The notes beneath the pieces were generated by a model that saw only the letters and a list, made by a program, of their open reading frames with translations, made no database searches and was not told the origin of the DNA. From Pseudoselenomonas ruminis (GTDB taxonomy: Bacteria; Bacillota; Negativicutes; Selenomonadales; Selenomonadaceae): DNA of 64,000 nt. The translations under genes were made by a program, and so were the position numbers. Below, piece by piece: positions 1-8,910 of this stretch. The stretch lies in NCBI RefSeq assembly GCF_008271295.1, contig NZ_VTOY01000002.1, forward strand, positions 186,001-250,000. Reading direction: 5' to 3'. How positions within the stretch are numbered: position 1 is the stretch's first letter; each line of letters opens with the position of its first letter.

Positions 1-642
1 GTCGAACTTCGTGTTGCCGGTAACCGTAACCAGCTCCGGCGGCGCTCCGAGCCGCATGATGTAGTCCGCATCGATCTGGGACTGCATGGCGAACTTCTTC
101 ACGGTGCCAATCATTTCCGTCAGCAGACTGTGGAGATGTTTGTACTGCTTGACGCTCCGGTCGCTGATGCGGCCGTTGACCATCATGACGGGAATGTGCA
201 GCTGGCGGGCCGTTTTCAGGAAGTTCGGCCAAAGTTCCGTCTCAACCGGCAGGAATACCCGCGGATGAATGCGGCGCAGTACATGTCCGGCCAAAAACGG
301 CAAGTCAAGCGGAAAATAAATGATGGAATCCGCATCCTTGATGATGCGGTTGGCCATCTCATAACCACTGGTCGTTACTACCGACACGAGGATGGGGCTC
401 GTCGGAAATTCCTTGCGGAATTCCTTGATGAGCGGACTCGTCGCCACAATCTCACCCACGGAGGCAGCATGTACCCAGATACAATGCTTCTTGGCCACTT
501 TTTCCAAAGCATGTTCGGGAAAGAAACCAAGGCTCTGCCGGATTCGCATCACAAATCCCTTTTCACGAATCGATCGCACCATGAAAACGGGAATAATCAT
601 GATGGCGACAATAATCGCCAAGATATTGTAGAGTATCTGCAT
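1..642 (-). CDS. waaA: 3-deoxy-D-manno-octulosonic acid (Kdo) transferase, 3' end cut by window
   Basis: Transfers Kdo from CMP-Kdo onto the lipid A precursor at the inner membrane. The first 214 codons are present; the C-terminal half lies outside the window. The N-terminus is a hydrophobic anchor (about residues 3-21). The family motifs HAASVGE (about residue 58) and ETELWPN (about residue 137) are intact in the N-terminal GT-B domain. The ATG at 642 follows an AAGGGA ribosome site and lies 18 nt after msbA, so it is the third gene of the lpxB-msbA-waaA unit. Identification is firm; the number of Kdo residues it adds cannot be told from this part. Confidence 0.93.
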   Translation of the reverse strand, partial: MQILYNILAIIVAIMIIPVFMVRSIREKGFVMRIRQSLGFFPEHALEKVAKKHCIWVHAASVGEIVATSPLIKEFRKEFPTSPILVSVVTTSGYEMANRIIKDADSIIYFPLDLPFLAGHVLRRIHPRVFLPVETELWPNFLKTARQLHIPVMMVNGRISDRSVKQYKHLHSLLTEMIGTVKKFAMQSQIDADYIMRLGAPPELVTVTGNTKFD

Positions 643-660
643 ATCTCTATCTTTCCCTTC

Positions 661-2391
661 TTACACGTTCTTCTTGTTGAACTGAATGTTATACAAATAG
701 CTGTACAAGCCATCAAGTTTTAAAAGTTCTTCATGCGTACCATGCTCTTTTACATGACCGTTGTCAATGACAAAAATCTGGTCAGCATTGAAAATCGTCG
801 ACAGACGATGGGCAATGACAAAGGAGGTGCGGCCGACCATAAGCTTATCGAGTGCCGCCTGAACGATTTTCTCACTCTCTGTATCGAGGGCCGACGTCGC
901 TTCATCCAGAATCAAAATCCGCGGATTCTTGAGGATAGCGCGGGCAATCGCCATGCGCTGACGCTGGCCGCCCGAAAGATTCATGCCGCGCTCACCGATT
1001 TTGGTATCATACCCCTGCGGCAGATTGCGGATAAATTCATCCGCATTGGCCGCCTTGGCCGCCTCAATGACTTCTTCATCCGTAGCATCAAGACGTCCAT
1101 AGCGGATATTTTCCATGACCGTTGTCGAAAACAGCAGCGTTTCCTGCGGGACGATACCAATCTGCTCGCGCAACGACGAAACCGTGACATCGCGGATGTC
1201 GGTTCCGTCAATCGAAATCGAACCGTCCATAATCTCATAAAAGCGCGGAATCAAATTGGCAATCGTCGACTTGCCCGCACCACTCGGCCCAACAAAGGCA
1301 ATCATCTGGCCCGGTTTGGCATCGAGCGAGACATCCGACAGCGCTGGAACGCCCTTCTTGTATTCAAACGACACATGGTCGAGCTTGACCGCACCGGAAA
1401 TCTTCGGCAGCGGTTTTGCCCCCTCTTTGTCGCTAATCGGCTCTTCCAAATCGATGACCGCAAAGACACGGTCAACGGCAGCCATAGCACGCTGCAGGTT
1501 GCCGTATACACGGGACAGGCGCTTGACCGGATTGGCCAGGTTGACGGCATACGTCAAAAATGCCACCAGCGCGCCAGCAGTCATTTCGTCGTTGACGACC
1601 TCATAGCCGCCAAACCATACGATAAAGGTTACCGATATTGCCGCCAAAAATTCTACGGTCGGCGTGAGAAGACTCGTCAGCTGAACATTTTTCATCGCCG
1701 CCTGGAAGTTGAGCTGATTCTGGCGGACGAACCGGTCGGTCTCATATTTTTCACGAACGAAGGATTTTACCACGCGGACAGCCGAAATGCTCTCCTGCAA
1801 AAGCGAAGTGATATCCGCCATGCGTTCCTGGATAACCGTACCATTCCGCTTGATTTTCCGGCCGAATATCTTCATCGCCTGTCCCACCAGCGGAATGACT
1901 ACCAAGGTCAGCAGTGAAAGTTTCCAATCGAGGTAAACCATCAAAACCAGCGAACCGATGAGAATCGAGCCTTCCGTGACCATCTCAATGAGCTGGTCAA
2001 CCAGCGCCGACTGGATAGCTGCGACATCATTGGTGATATAACTCATCGTCTCACCTGTCTGGTGCTTGTCAAAATACGCCATCGGCATGCGCTGGAATTT
2101 GCGGAACATGACCTCGCGGACATCGATTATCACCTTTTGGCCAATATACGATACCAGATAGGACTGTCCATAAAAGAATATGCCGCGGACAAAGAATACT
2201 ACGACGATGCCAACGCAAATCCAGTTGAGCATCATCATATTCTTATCCGATAACACCTTATCAATCATGTCCTTGATAATCCAAGGCAGGTACAGGTTAC
2301 ATCCGGCGGCTACAATAATGCAGACAATAGCCAGGAACAGCTGCTTCAGATATGGTCGAATAAACTGAAGCAGTCGCTTATAATTCTTCAT
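661..2391 (-). CDS. msbA: Lipid A export ABC transporter, permease/ATPase
   Basis: Half-size ABC exporter of 576 residues that as a homodimer would flip Kdo-lipid A across the inner membrane. An N-terminal membrane domain (about 1-310, six hydrophobic segments) is followed by a nucleotide-binding domain with Walker A GPSGAGKST, signature LSGGQRQRMAIARA and Walker B ILILDEATSALD. Its start overlaps the end of lpxB by 14 nt, implying translational coupling, and waaA follows 18 nt later. That placement between lpxB and waaA is what favours MsbA over the many similar multidrug half-exporters; substrate is inferred from context. Confidence 0.92.
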   Translation of the reverse strand: MKNYKRLLQFIRPYLKQLFLAIVCIIVAAGCNLYLPWIIKDMIDKVLSDKNMMMLNWICVGIVVVFFVRGIFFYGQSYLVSYIGQKVIIDVREVMFRKFQRMPMAYFDKHQTGETMSYITNDVAAIQSALVDQLIEMVTEGSILIGSLVLMVYLDWKLSLLTLVVIPLVGQAMKIFGRKIKRNGTVIQERMADITSLLQESISAVRVVKSFVREKYETDRFVRQNQLNFQAAMKNVQLTSLLTPTVEFLAAISVTFIVWFGGYEVVNDEMTAGALVAFLTYAVNLANPVKRLSRVYGNLQRAMAAVDRVFAVIDLEEPISDKEGAKPLPKISGAVKLDHVSFEYKKGVPALSDVSLDAKPGQMIAFVGPSGAGKSTIANLIPRFYEIMDGSISIDGTDIRDVTVSSLREQIGIVPQETLLFSTTVMENIRYGRLDATDEEVIEAAKAANADEFIRNLPQGYDTKIGERGMNLSGGQRQRMAIARAILKNPRILILDEATSALDTESEKIVQAALDKLMVGRTSFVIAHRLSTIFNADQIFVIDNGHVKEHGTHEELLKLDGLYSYLYNIQFNKKNV

Positions 2392-3553
2392 GTTCTTCCC
2401 CCGATAATTCTTGACTTTCCGAAAGGCGGCGTGCAGCCGTCAGGATTTTTTCCGCTACGCGCGCGGAAGCTCCCGGTGCCCCCAGTTTTTCACAGGCAGC
2501 GGCCAGTTTCGTCACGACAACATTCCGGCTCTCCTCCCCCGGATAGAGGCGAAGGAGTTCCGCGGCAATATTCTCCGGAGTCACTGCATCCTGCAGCAGC
2601 TCCTTTTCAAACTGCTCGCCGAGCAAAATGTTCGGCAGGCTGAAATTCTCTACATGAACCAGCAATTTTCCTACCGCATAGGAAAGCGGCGATAAGCGAT
2701 AGAGCACGACACACGGCAATCCCATAAGGGCCGCCTCCATGATGACCGTCCCCGAAGTCGCCACCGCAGCATCGGCCGCTCCCATCAGCGAGTAACGCAT
2801 TTCATGGGTGAGCGTCACCGGCACGCCGGCTTCGTCAATCAGCTGGCGGATTCGCGCTTCGTTGATTCCGTCGGCCACTGGCAGCAAAAACATCGTATCC
2901 GGCTTTTGTTCCAGGAGCTTTTTCGCCCCGGCCAGCATCGACGGCAGCAGCAATTCGATTTCCTGCTTGCGGCTGCCAGGCATTAAGAGGACCGCGGCTT
3001 TATCCGCAGGAATGCCGAAGTGCTGCCTTGCCTGCTGCCGCGGCAGTTCGGCTTTTACCTTGTCGACCAGTGGATTGCCGACAAACGAAATATTGGCTCC
3101 CGCCTTCTCGTACACGGGAAGTTCGTGCGGGAAAATCGCCACAAACTCATCAGCCCATTTCGTGCACTCTTTGGCGCGGCCTTTGCGCCATGCCCAGGCC
3201 GACGGCGGGATGTAAGAAAACACGGGAATGCCGAGTTTCTTTGCCCGTTTGGCCAACCGCCAATTAAAATCCGGATAATCAATCAGCACCAACAAGTCTG
3301 GCTTTTCCTGCCTCATGAATTCCGTCAATCCATCCAAAAGTTTCAGAAGGCGCCGCAGATTTTTAATCACTTCCCACACGCCCATTACGTTATAATCGGC
3401 AAAATTCTCATAAAGCCGTACGCCAGCCTCTTCCATCCGCGCACCGCCAAAACCGATAAGTTCAATGGACGGGTCCATCCTAAGGATAGAAGATGCCAGC
3501 TGTTCTCCATGTACGTCACCGGAAACTTCGCCGGCCGAAAACATGATTTTCAT
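2378..3553 (-). CDS. lpxB: Lipid A disaccharide synthase
   Basis: Condenses UDP-2,3-diacylglucosamine with lipid X to form the lipid A disaccharide. The 391-residue length matches the family, and the N-terminal motif SAGEVSGDVHGEQL is characteristic. A GTG lies upstream at 3562, but it falls inside the AGGAGGT ribosome site. The ATG at 3553, seven nt after that site, is therefore the better start. The gene has its own promoter just upstream, separated from lpxI by a terminator, so lpxB-msbA-waaA is a distinct transcription unit. Confidence 0.95.
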   Translation of the reverse strand: MKIMFSAGEVSGDVHGEQLASSILRMDPSIELIGFGGARMEEAGVRLYENFADYNVMGVWEVIKNLRRLLKLLDGLTEFMRQEKPDLLVLIDYPDFNWRLAKRAKKLGIPVFSYIPPSAWAWRKGRAKECTKWADEFVAIFPHELPVYEKAGANISFVGNPLVDKVKAELPRQQARQHFGIPADKAAVLLMPGSRKQEIELLLPSMLAGAKKLLEQKPDTMFLLPVADGINEARIRQLIDEAGVPVTLTHEMRYSLMGAADAAVATSGTVIMEAALMGLPCVVLYRLSPLSYAVGKLLVHVENFSLPNILLGEQFEKELLQDAVTPENIAAELLRLYPGEESRNVVVTKLAAACEKLGAPGASARVAEKILTAARRLSESQELSGEEHEEL

Positions 3554-3594
3554 GCAGAACACCTCCTGCTATTTCTCATAATAGTCCACTCTTT

Positions 3595-3622
3595 ATTATA
3601 CATAAAGTTGAGGCAGATGCAA
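3595..3622 (-). promoter_or_regulatory. Promoter of lpxB-msbA-waaA
   Basis: On the minus strand a TTGCAT -35 box (3622-3617) and a perfect TATAAT -10 box (3600-3595) are separated by 16 nt, about 42 nt before the lpxB start. It lies just downstream of the terminator that ends the lpxI unit, which supports real use. Confidence 0.7.
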
Positions 3623-3652
3623 AGCACTCCACCTCCCCTCTTACATGAAAAA

Positions 3653-3688
3653 GACGCAAATGGACACATTTTTCGTATCCACTGCGTC
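3653..3688 (-). terminator. Rho-independent terminator after lpxI
   Basis: Arms beginning GACGCA (minus) and ending TGCGTC form a long interrupted stem that continues through TGGA/TCCA and AC/GT around an A-rich loop. On the minus strand it is followed by TTTTT (3652-3648). It begins 7 nt after the lpxI stop codon. Confidence 0.8.
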
Positions 3689-3694
3689 TGCGAA

Positions 3695-4498
3695 TTACAT
3701 TGCTACAATCGTTATATCGTTTTCATCAGCCAGCTTGAGGACCTTGTCCTTCTCGACCAGCAGGGTTTCACCGGCTTCAATGACCAAAGCCTTGGCGCCA
3801 ACTTCCACCATCGTGCGAAGGGTCGTAAGTCCGACAGCCGGCACATCAAAGCGTTTATCCTGCTGCGGCTTTGCCACCTTAGCGACCACAGCACCGCCTC
3901 GTGCCAGCTGGCCGCCGCGGCGGATGCAGGCATCGGTGCCCTCAATCGCTTCAAGCGCCATGACAGCCAGGCCCTTTACGACTACCGTCTGTCCTACGTC
4001 CATGCGGCCAATTTCCTTCGCCATCCGGAAGCCGAACTCCATGTCCTTCTTTTCATCTTCGGTCGGCTTGCGGCGGGTAAGGACACCAGCGGCCGGCATC
4101 AGCGGCCGTATCAGTGCCGTCTGGTCAACGACCTTGGCACCGGTGCTCTCAACAGCAGCGACGAGCGCTTCCATAACCGTATCATCTTTGCGGTCTTTAA
4201 GGCTCATGAGAATCTGCATGGTCTTGAGGTCCGGCATCGCTTTATGCGCATACAGAAGCTCCTTGGTGACCTTGCCAATCATCGTCACCTGCGTAATCTC
4301 ATTCTTCTTCAAATACTTGAGAATCTTACCGACCTTGAAGACGCTGATCTCCTGATAGTCTGTAGCATATTCCTTCAGGCATTCTTCCGTTTCCGGAAGC
4401 AGGGAAACGATATAGACTTCATTGCCCTGTGCTCTGGCTGCTTTGGCACATTCCACCGGCAAAAAACCGATGCCGGCCAGCAGTCCGACTCTTTCCAT
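3695..4498 (-). CDS. lpxI: UDP-2,3-diacylglucosamine pyrophosphatase, LpxI family
   Basis: Hydrolyses UDP-2,3-diacylglucosamine to lipid X, the step before LpxB. At 267 residues it matches the LpxI (DUF1009) family, with the N-terminal MERVGLLAGIGFLP and a C-terminal domain containing the stretch KRFDVPAVGLTT. It is unrelated to the LpxH phosphoesterase that E. coli uses for the same reaction. An in-frame TTG exists at 4516, but the ATG at 4498 sits 7 nt after GGAGG and is preferred. It lies 24 nt after lpxA and ends in a terminator. Confidence 0.94.
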   Translation of the reverse strand: MERVGLLAGIGFLPVECAKAARAQGNEVYIVSLLPETEECLKEYATDYQEISVFKVGKILKYLKKNEITQVTMIGKVTKELLYAHKAMPDLKTMQILMSLKDRKDDTVMEALVAAVESTGAKVVDQTALIRPLMPAAGVLTRRKPTEDEKKDMEFGFRMAKEIGRMDVGQTVVVKGLAVMALEAIEGTDACIRRGGQLARGGAVVAKVAKPQQDKRFDVPAVGLTTLRTMVEVGAKALVIEAGETLLVEKDKVLKLADENDITIVAM

Positions 4499-4522
4499 GG
4501 AAATCCTCCAAATCAATCAATC

Positions 4523-5338
4523 TCAGTCATTATCACGGCGTTCACGGCAGATGCCACGGTCGGCATTGCGCAGGAAACGCAGCAAATGGTCGACCTCTTC
4601 ACAGGAATCGACCTCCTGCTCGATTACCGATATTGCCTGCTCCAGCGTGAGGCCGGCACGGTAAACAATCTTGTACGCCTGTTTGATGTTGCGGCGTGCT
4701 TCCAGTTTAATGCCAGCGCGGGAAATGCCAACGCTGTTAAGGCCTACCACTTTAGCCGGACGGCCGTCAACAATGGTAAACGGAACGACATCCTGCGTAA
4801 GCTTCGACATACCGCCGACCATGGCATTGCGGCCAATCTTGACAAACTGATGAACACCAGCCATGCCGCCGACAACAGCGCGGTCTTCTACCACGACGTG
4901 GCCAGCCAGGCTTGCCAGGTTCGACATGATGACGTGATTGCCCACGATGCAGTTATGGGCAACATGGGTAAGTGCCATCAGCAGGCAGTCACTGCCGATG
5001 CGGGTTTCTTCGCCCTCACCGGTAGCGCGGTGAACCGTCGCCCCCTCGCGGATGGTCGTGCGGTCACCGATAACGGTATAACTCTTTTCGCCCTTAAATT
5101 TGAGGTCCTGCGGCTCTTCACCAATCGAGGCGCCCTGGAAGATATGGCAGTCTTTGCCGATTTCCGTCCACCCCTGGATTACAACGTGTGGACCGATTAC
5201 CGTGCCCTCGCCAATCTCGACGTTCTCACCGATAACCGAGTACGGACCAACCGTGACGTTTGCTGCAATCTTCGCCCCCGGTGCGATAACTGCAGTCTCA
5301 TGTATATTAGTTGTGATACTGTTTTTCTCAGTAGTCAT
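4523..5338 (-). CDS. lpxA: UDP-N-acetylglucosamine O-acyltransferase
   Basis: First enzyme of lipid A synthesis: moves a 3-hydroxyacyl chain from acyl carrier protein to UDP-GlcNAc. The 271 residues show left-handed beta-helix hexapeptide repeats (for example IGENVEIGEGTVIGPHVVI), the catalytic-histidine segment THVAHNC (about residue 125) and a helical C-terminal tail. A TTG at 5356 is in frame, but the ATG at 5338 is preferred because AAGGAG lies upstream of it. The 197-nt gap to fabZ is AT-rich, with TATAAG-like boxes but no convincing promoter, so co-transcription with lpxC-fabZ is likely. Confidence 0.95.
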   Translation of the reverse strand: MTTEKNSITTNIHETAVIAPGAKIAANVTVGPYSVIGENVEIGEGTVIGPHVVIQGWTEIGKDCHIFQGASIGEEPQDLKFKGEKSYTVIGDRTTIREGATVHRATGEGEETRIGSDCLLMALTHVAHNCIVGNHVIMSNLASLAGHVVVEDRAVVGGMAGVHQFVKIGRNAMVGGMSKLTQDVVPFTIVDGRPAKVVGLNSVGISRAGIKLEARRNIKQAYKIVYRAGLTLEQAISVIEQEVDSCEEVDHLLRFLRNADRGICRERRDND

Positions 5339-5535
5339 CTGCTCCAACTCCTTCAACTATCCTTAATCTGACAGCCACTACCCCTAAACATGGCTGCAGG
5401 TTTCTTTGCTCTGTCCTTATATTTATATATTCCCCAAGAAACTCCAAATTCTCGTATCTTATATGACAGCAAATCTAGGCGTTTTTCGAGTTGAACAAAG
5501 ATTATCTCTTTCTCTCATGCAAAAATCATTGAAAA

Positions 5536-5976
5536 TCAAAGGTTTTCGCTTTTTCTCATAGCAAATTTGAAATCAGCCGAAGCAGCAAGCTTACCATCCA
5601 CATAACCATCGCAGTGAAGCATACCAAAATCACCGCGCACACGGACGAGGTGGGACTTCGTCACGAGCTGGTCACCCGGAACAACCGGATGTTTGAACTT
5701 GACATTCTCCATGCCGCCGAACAGGGCAATCTTGCCACGGTTCTCTTCCGGATAGAGCATCATGACACCGCCAACCTGTGCCATAGCCTCAAGAATCAGG
5801 ACGCCCGGCATGATTGGATGGTCTGGGAAATGGCCACGGAACTGCGGCTCCATCATCGTAACATTCTTGATACCCGTTGCCGATTTCATCGGGTCGAGTT
5901 CAATGATGCGGTCAACCAACAGCATCGGCGGACGATGCGGCAGGATTTTCTGAATTTCGTTGATATCTAAAACCAT
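5536..5976 (-). CDS. fabZ: 3-hydroxyacyl-ACP dehydratase
   Basis: Dehydrates 3-hydroxyacyl-ACP in fatty acid elongation and so competes with LpxA for the same substrate. The 146-residue hot-dog fold protein has the HRPPMLLVDRI segment and the catalytic block GHFPDHPIMPGVLILEAMAQ. The ATG at 5976 follows GAAGGA with a 6-nt spacer; an upstream in-frame start at 6006 lacks a ribosome site. It lies between lpxC and lpxA, an order seen in many lipid A clusters. Confidence 0.96.
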   Translation of the reverse strand: MVLDINEIQKILPHRPPMLLVDRIIELDPMKSATGIKNVTMMEPQFRGHFPDHPIMPGVLILEAMAQVGGVMMLYPEENRGKIALFGGMENVKFKHPVVPGDQLVTKSHLVRVRGDFGMLHCDGYVDGKLAASADFKFAMRKSENL

Positions 5977-6015
5977 GTTTATTCCTTCTTCCTTATAATT
6001 TCTCACAATCCAACA

Positions 6016-6846
6016 TTAACCCAATGCACCGGCAATCACTTTTGCCAGCTGCGTATTAAGCGCATGACCGGATGCCGCCGCAATGACATGACCGCGGATT
6101 TTCCCTGCCAGGCGCAAATCGCCAATTACGTCCAGGATTTTATGGCGGACCAATTCGTCTTCATAGTGAAGCGGATTGAGCCAGCCTTCATCGTTGTAGA
6201 CGATAACGCTTTCGAGCGTCCCGCCAAGGCCCAGCCCCATTTTACGAAGTGCCTCAATCTCTTTTTCGTAAGCAATCGTACGGGCCGGTGCAATTTCCTT
6301 ATGATAGGTCTCCGGTGTAATCTCGAAGTTCTGATACTGAACGCCGATGAGCTTATGCGGATTAAGTGACGTAAAGCTGACCCGGAAGCCATCGTACGGA
6401 ACAACCATGACAAAGCGGTTGTTTTCCTCATCATCGATGCGGTAAACCTTATCGATAACAATTTCATGGCATTCCTTTTCCTGTTCCTGGCGGCCTGCCT
6501 TCTCAAGCAGTTCAAAAAACACCAGCGAAGAACCATCCGCTACCGGCGGTTCTTCCGAATCCATTTCCACGATGCAGTTATCGATGCCCTGCGCATGGAA
6601 GGCACTCATCAGGTGCTCGATGGTAAATACTTTATATCCATTTTCCTCTACGGTCGTCGCCCGGAGCGTCGACGTAACATTTGAGGCTGCAGCATGGATT
6701 GACGGCCGTTCCGCAACGTCGGTGCGAACGAACAGGATTCCCGTGTCAACTGGAGCCGGTTTGAGCACCATATGAACGTCCCGTCCCGAGTGCAAGCCGA
6801 CACCGGTGTAGGAAACCTCTGCCGCAATCGTAATCTGTTTCTGCAA
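6016..6846 (-). CDS. lpxC: UDP-3-O-acyl-N-acetylglucosamine deacetylase
   Basis: Zinc-dependent committed step of lipid A synthesis. The metal and catalytic motifs are present: EHLMSA (about residue 77), HKILDVIGDL near the C-terminus, and ASGHALN. It is 276 residues long, slightly shorter than the E. coli enzyme, with no extended C-terminal degradation tail. It starts with TTG, since no ATG lies near the conserved N-terminus and GGGGGGAG precedes the TTG by about 5 nt. It heads the lpxC-fabZ-lpxA-lpxI unit. Confidence 0.95.
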   Translation of the reverse strand: MQKQITIAAEVSYTGVGLHSGRDVHMVLKPAPVDTGILFVRTDVAERPSIHAAASNVTSTLRATTVEENGYKVFTIEHLMSAFHAQGIDNCIVEMDSEEPPVADGSSLVFFELLEKAGRQEQEKECHEIVIDKVYRIDDEENNRFVMVVPYDGFRVSFTSLNPHKLIGVQYQNFEITPETYHKEIAPARTIAYEKEIEALRKMGLGLGGTLESVIVYNDEGWLNPLHYEDELVRHKILDVIGDLRLAGKIRGHVIAAASGHALNTQLAKVIAGALG

Positions 6847-6879
6847 AATTACTCCCCCCGAATAAAAATTCCTTTCTCT

Positions 6880-6908
6880 ATTTTACCCAACATCGTTCGG
6901 TTGTGCAA
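6880..6908 (-). promoter_or_regulatory. Promoter of lpxC-fabZ-lpxA-lpxI
   Basis: On the minus strand TTGCAC (6908-6903) and TAAAAT (6885-6880) are separated by exactly 17 nt, about 34 nt before the lpxC start. It lies in the gap after the acyltransferase gene. Confidence 0.65.
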
Positions 6909-6924
6909 GTAGCCAAAGGGCTCA

Positions 6925-7791
6925 CTATTCTTCACGGATGGACTTCCAGCGGTCATGGAGCCAGAACCATTCTTCCGGATACTTCCGCACGTGGTCTTCG
7001 ATAGCTTTTGTTAAGAGCTGCGACGTCCGGCGGATATCCTCACGTTTGTCTTTTGTCTTTTCGACATGGAACGGTCCTTCGACAATCAACGTATGCATGC
7101 CGTTTTCATCGCGGTGCATAAACGAGGTGAATATCGGCACATTCTGAAAGCGTGCCATCGAAGCCGCACCCGGCGTACAGTTGGTCGGCTGATTGAAGAA
7201 GTCCAAGATAATGCCGTCATGCCGGTTGGTATCCTGGTCCATAATCAGGCCGATAGCCCAGCCTTTCTTCAGCATGGCAAACATTTCCCGCACATCCGTC
7301 TTGTAGGTGATGTGCATGCCAATCATCGTCCGGTACTCATTGATAAACCGGTCTGCTCCCGACGATTTCTGTTTCATCGCTACGCCGACCAGCGGGATGC
7401 CAGCCATCGCAAAGGCGCCCCCCATGAGTTCCCAGTTGCCGCTATGTGCGGCCGCAATGATTGCCCCTTTTCCTTCCGCCATTCCCTGCTGGAGTTTTTC
7501 CAAGCCTTCGATGCGGACATATTCCTGCGGTTTCTTTTTGATCAGCGGGAAGCGGAGCACCTCGAACAACATCGGGCCAAAGCGGACAGCGCTGGCTTTG
7601 GCAATCCGCCAGGCTTCGGCCTCATCGACTTGCAGGCATGTCTGTATCTGGCTTTGGGCCAGCACTTTGCGCTTTGCCGGCAGAATGAGCCAGGCAAAAT
7701 TCCCCAGCCCCCGCCCCAGCGCCTCACACACGCTGCGCGGAAGCAGGCAGGCTATGGCACTGAAGGCCTTCATCAGATAGTAGGAAAACAT
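6925..7791 (-). CDS. LpxL/HtrB-family lipid A acyltransferase
   Basis: Membrane-bound acyltransferase of 288 residues, expected to add a secondary acyl chain to Kdo-lipid A at the inner membrane. The N-terminus has one hydrophobic segment. The family motif AAHSGNWELMG (H-x4-E catalytic pair, about residues 115-125) and a later GLIMDQDTNRHDG segment are clear. The ATG follows GGGAGG by 7 nt. A terminator-like hairpin separates it from lpxD, so it may depend on readthrough. Which chain it adds (LpxL or LpxM type) cannot be decided here. Confidence 0.88.
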   Translation of the reverse strand: MFSYYLMKAFSAIACLLPRSVCEALGRGLGNFAWLILPAKRKVLAQSQIQTCLQVDEAEAWRIAKASAVRFGPMLFEVLRFPLIKKKPQEYVRIEGLEKLQQGMAEGKGAIIAAAHSGNWELMGGAFAMAGIPLVGVAMKQKSSGADRFINEYRTMIGMHITYKTDVREMFAMLKKGWAIGLIMDQDTNRHDGIILDFFNQPTNCTPGAASMARFQNVPIFTSFMHRDENGMHTLIVEGPFHVEKTKDKREDIRRTSQLLTKAIEDHVRKYPEEWFWLHDRWKSIREE

Positions 7792-7833
7792 TCTTTTTCC
7801 TCCCTTTTCCTAACGGTTATCCTCTCATAAAAA

Positions 7834-7855
7834 GACCTCCTCAAAAGAGGAGGCC
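7834..7855 (-). terminator. Terminator-like hairpin between lpxD and the acyltransferase gene
   Basis: A perfect 7-bp stem (CCTCCTC/GAGGAGG) with an AAAA loop on the plus strand is followed on the minus strand by CTTTTTAT. It may end or attenuate transcription leaving lpxD. Confidence 0.6.
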
Positions 7856-7869
7856 GCTTATCGTCTAGA

Positions 7870-8889
7870 TTACTCTTTTTCGTATTTTGCCAGTTTCTTT
7901 TCCAGCTGTTTGAGCTTCTTGTTCATCTCCGGCAGGTGTTTCATAGCCGCCTGCATACGCAGCCATTCTGTATGGGACTGAACCGGGAAGCCCGCGCAGA
8001 ATACGCCTTCCGGCATATTGCTGATAATACCTGAGCGCGCTGCATAAACCGAGTTGGCACCAATCTTGATGTGGCCAACCGTTCCGACCTGACCGCCAAA
8101 CGTAACGTTATGGCCGACCGTCGTCGAACCGGAAATACCCGTCTGAGCGACAATCAGGCAGTTCGGGCCAATTTTGCAGTTATGGCCGATATGAACGAGA
8201 TTGTCAATCTTCGTACCCTTGCCGATAACCGTCGAGCCCATAGCCGCGCGGTCGATACCATCATGAGCACCAATCTCCACGTCATCCTCCAGGATGACAT
8301 TGCCAACCTGCGGCACCTTCGTATGCACGCCGTCTTTAGTCGTAAAGCCGAAGCCATCCGAGCCGATTACAGCCGAGCTGTGAACAACACAGCGCTTGCC
8401 GACATGGCAGTGCTCGCGAACCGTAGCACTGGAGTAAATGACACTGTCTTCCTCAATCTCTGCATACTGGCCGATATACGTGTGCGGATACAGCGTAACA
8501 CGGTCACCGATAACCGCATGGTCATCGACAACAGCAAAGGGCATGATTACGACATCTTTGCCAATTTTTACGTCCTTGCCGATATGAGCCTTATCACTCA
8601 CGCCAGTTTCAAACTGAAGTTTCGGCGTAAAGAGCTCCAAGAGCTTTGCAAAGGCTGCGCGCGGTTCCTCAACGTAAAGCGCGTTTTTCGGAAAGTCCTC
8701 TACCCCTTCCGGCAGCATAACCGCTGCCGCCTGGCAGGTCTTTGCCTCTTCAATATGCGGGTCAACCGCAAAGGTCAAATCATTTTCCCCCGCACCTTCA
8801 ATATTATCCAAGCCATGAATCTCTACAGATGCATCACCCACAATACGACCGCCAACAAACTCGGCGATTTCCTGCAACGTCTTTTTCAT
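7870..8889 (-). CDS. lpxD: UDP-3-O-(3-hydroxyacyl)glucosamine N-acyltransferase
   Basis: Adds the N-linked hydroxyacyl chain to UDP-3-O-acylglucosamine, the third lipid A step. The 339 residues have an N-terminal uridine-binding domain (about 1-95), then left-handed beta-helix hexapeptide repeats with the catalytic-histidine segment HIGHNCKIGPN, and a C-terminal charged helix (MKHLPEMNKKLKQLEKKL). The ATG is preceded by GGAGAGG at short spacing. It lies 21 nt after the ompH-like lipoprotein gene. Confidence 0.95.
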   Translation of the reverse strand: MKKTLQEIAEFVGGRIVGDASVEIHGLDNIEGAGENDLTFAVDPHIEEAKTCQAAAVMLPEGVEDFPKNALYVEEPRAAFAKLLELFTPKLQFETGVSDKAHIGKDVKIGKDVVIMPFAVVDDHAVIGDRVTLYPHTYIGQYAEIEEDSVIYSSATVREHCHVGKRCVVHSSAVIGSDGFGFTTKDGVHTKVPQVGNVILEDDVEIGAHDGIDRAAMGSTVIGKGTKIDNLVHIGHNCKIGPNCLIVAQTGISGSTTVGHNVTFGGQVGTVGHIKIGANSVYAARSGIISNMPEGVFCAGFPVQSHTEWLRMQAAMKHLPEMNKKLKQLEKKLAKYEKE

Positions 8890-8910
8890 GTTTCCTCTCC
8901 ATCCTTTTCC

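Noticed and set aside
3020-5371. A 783-codon plus-strand open frame
   Set aside because: It runs antisense across lpxB, lpxI and lpxA, all firmly identified on the minus strand; its product is rich in His, Arg and Leu, as mirror frames of GC-biased genes are.
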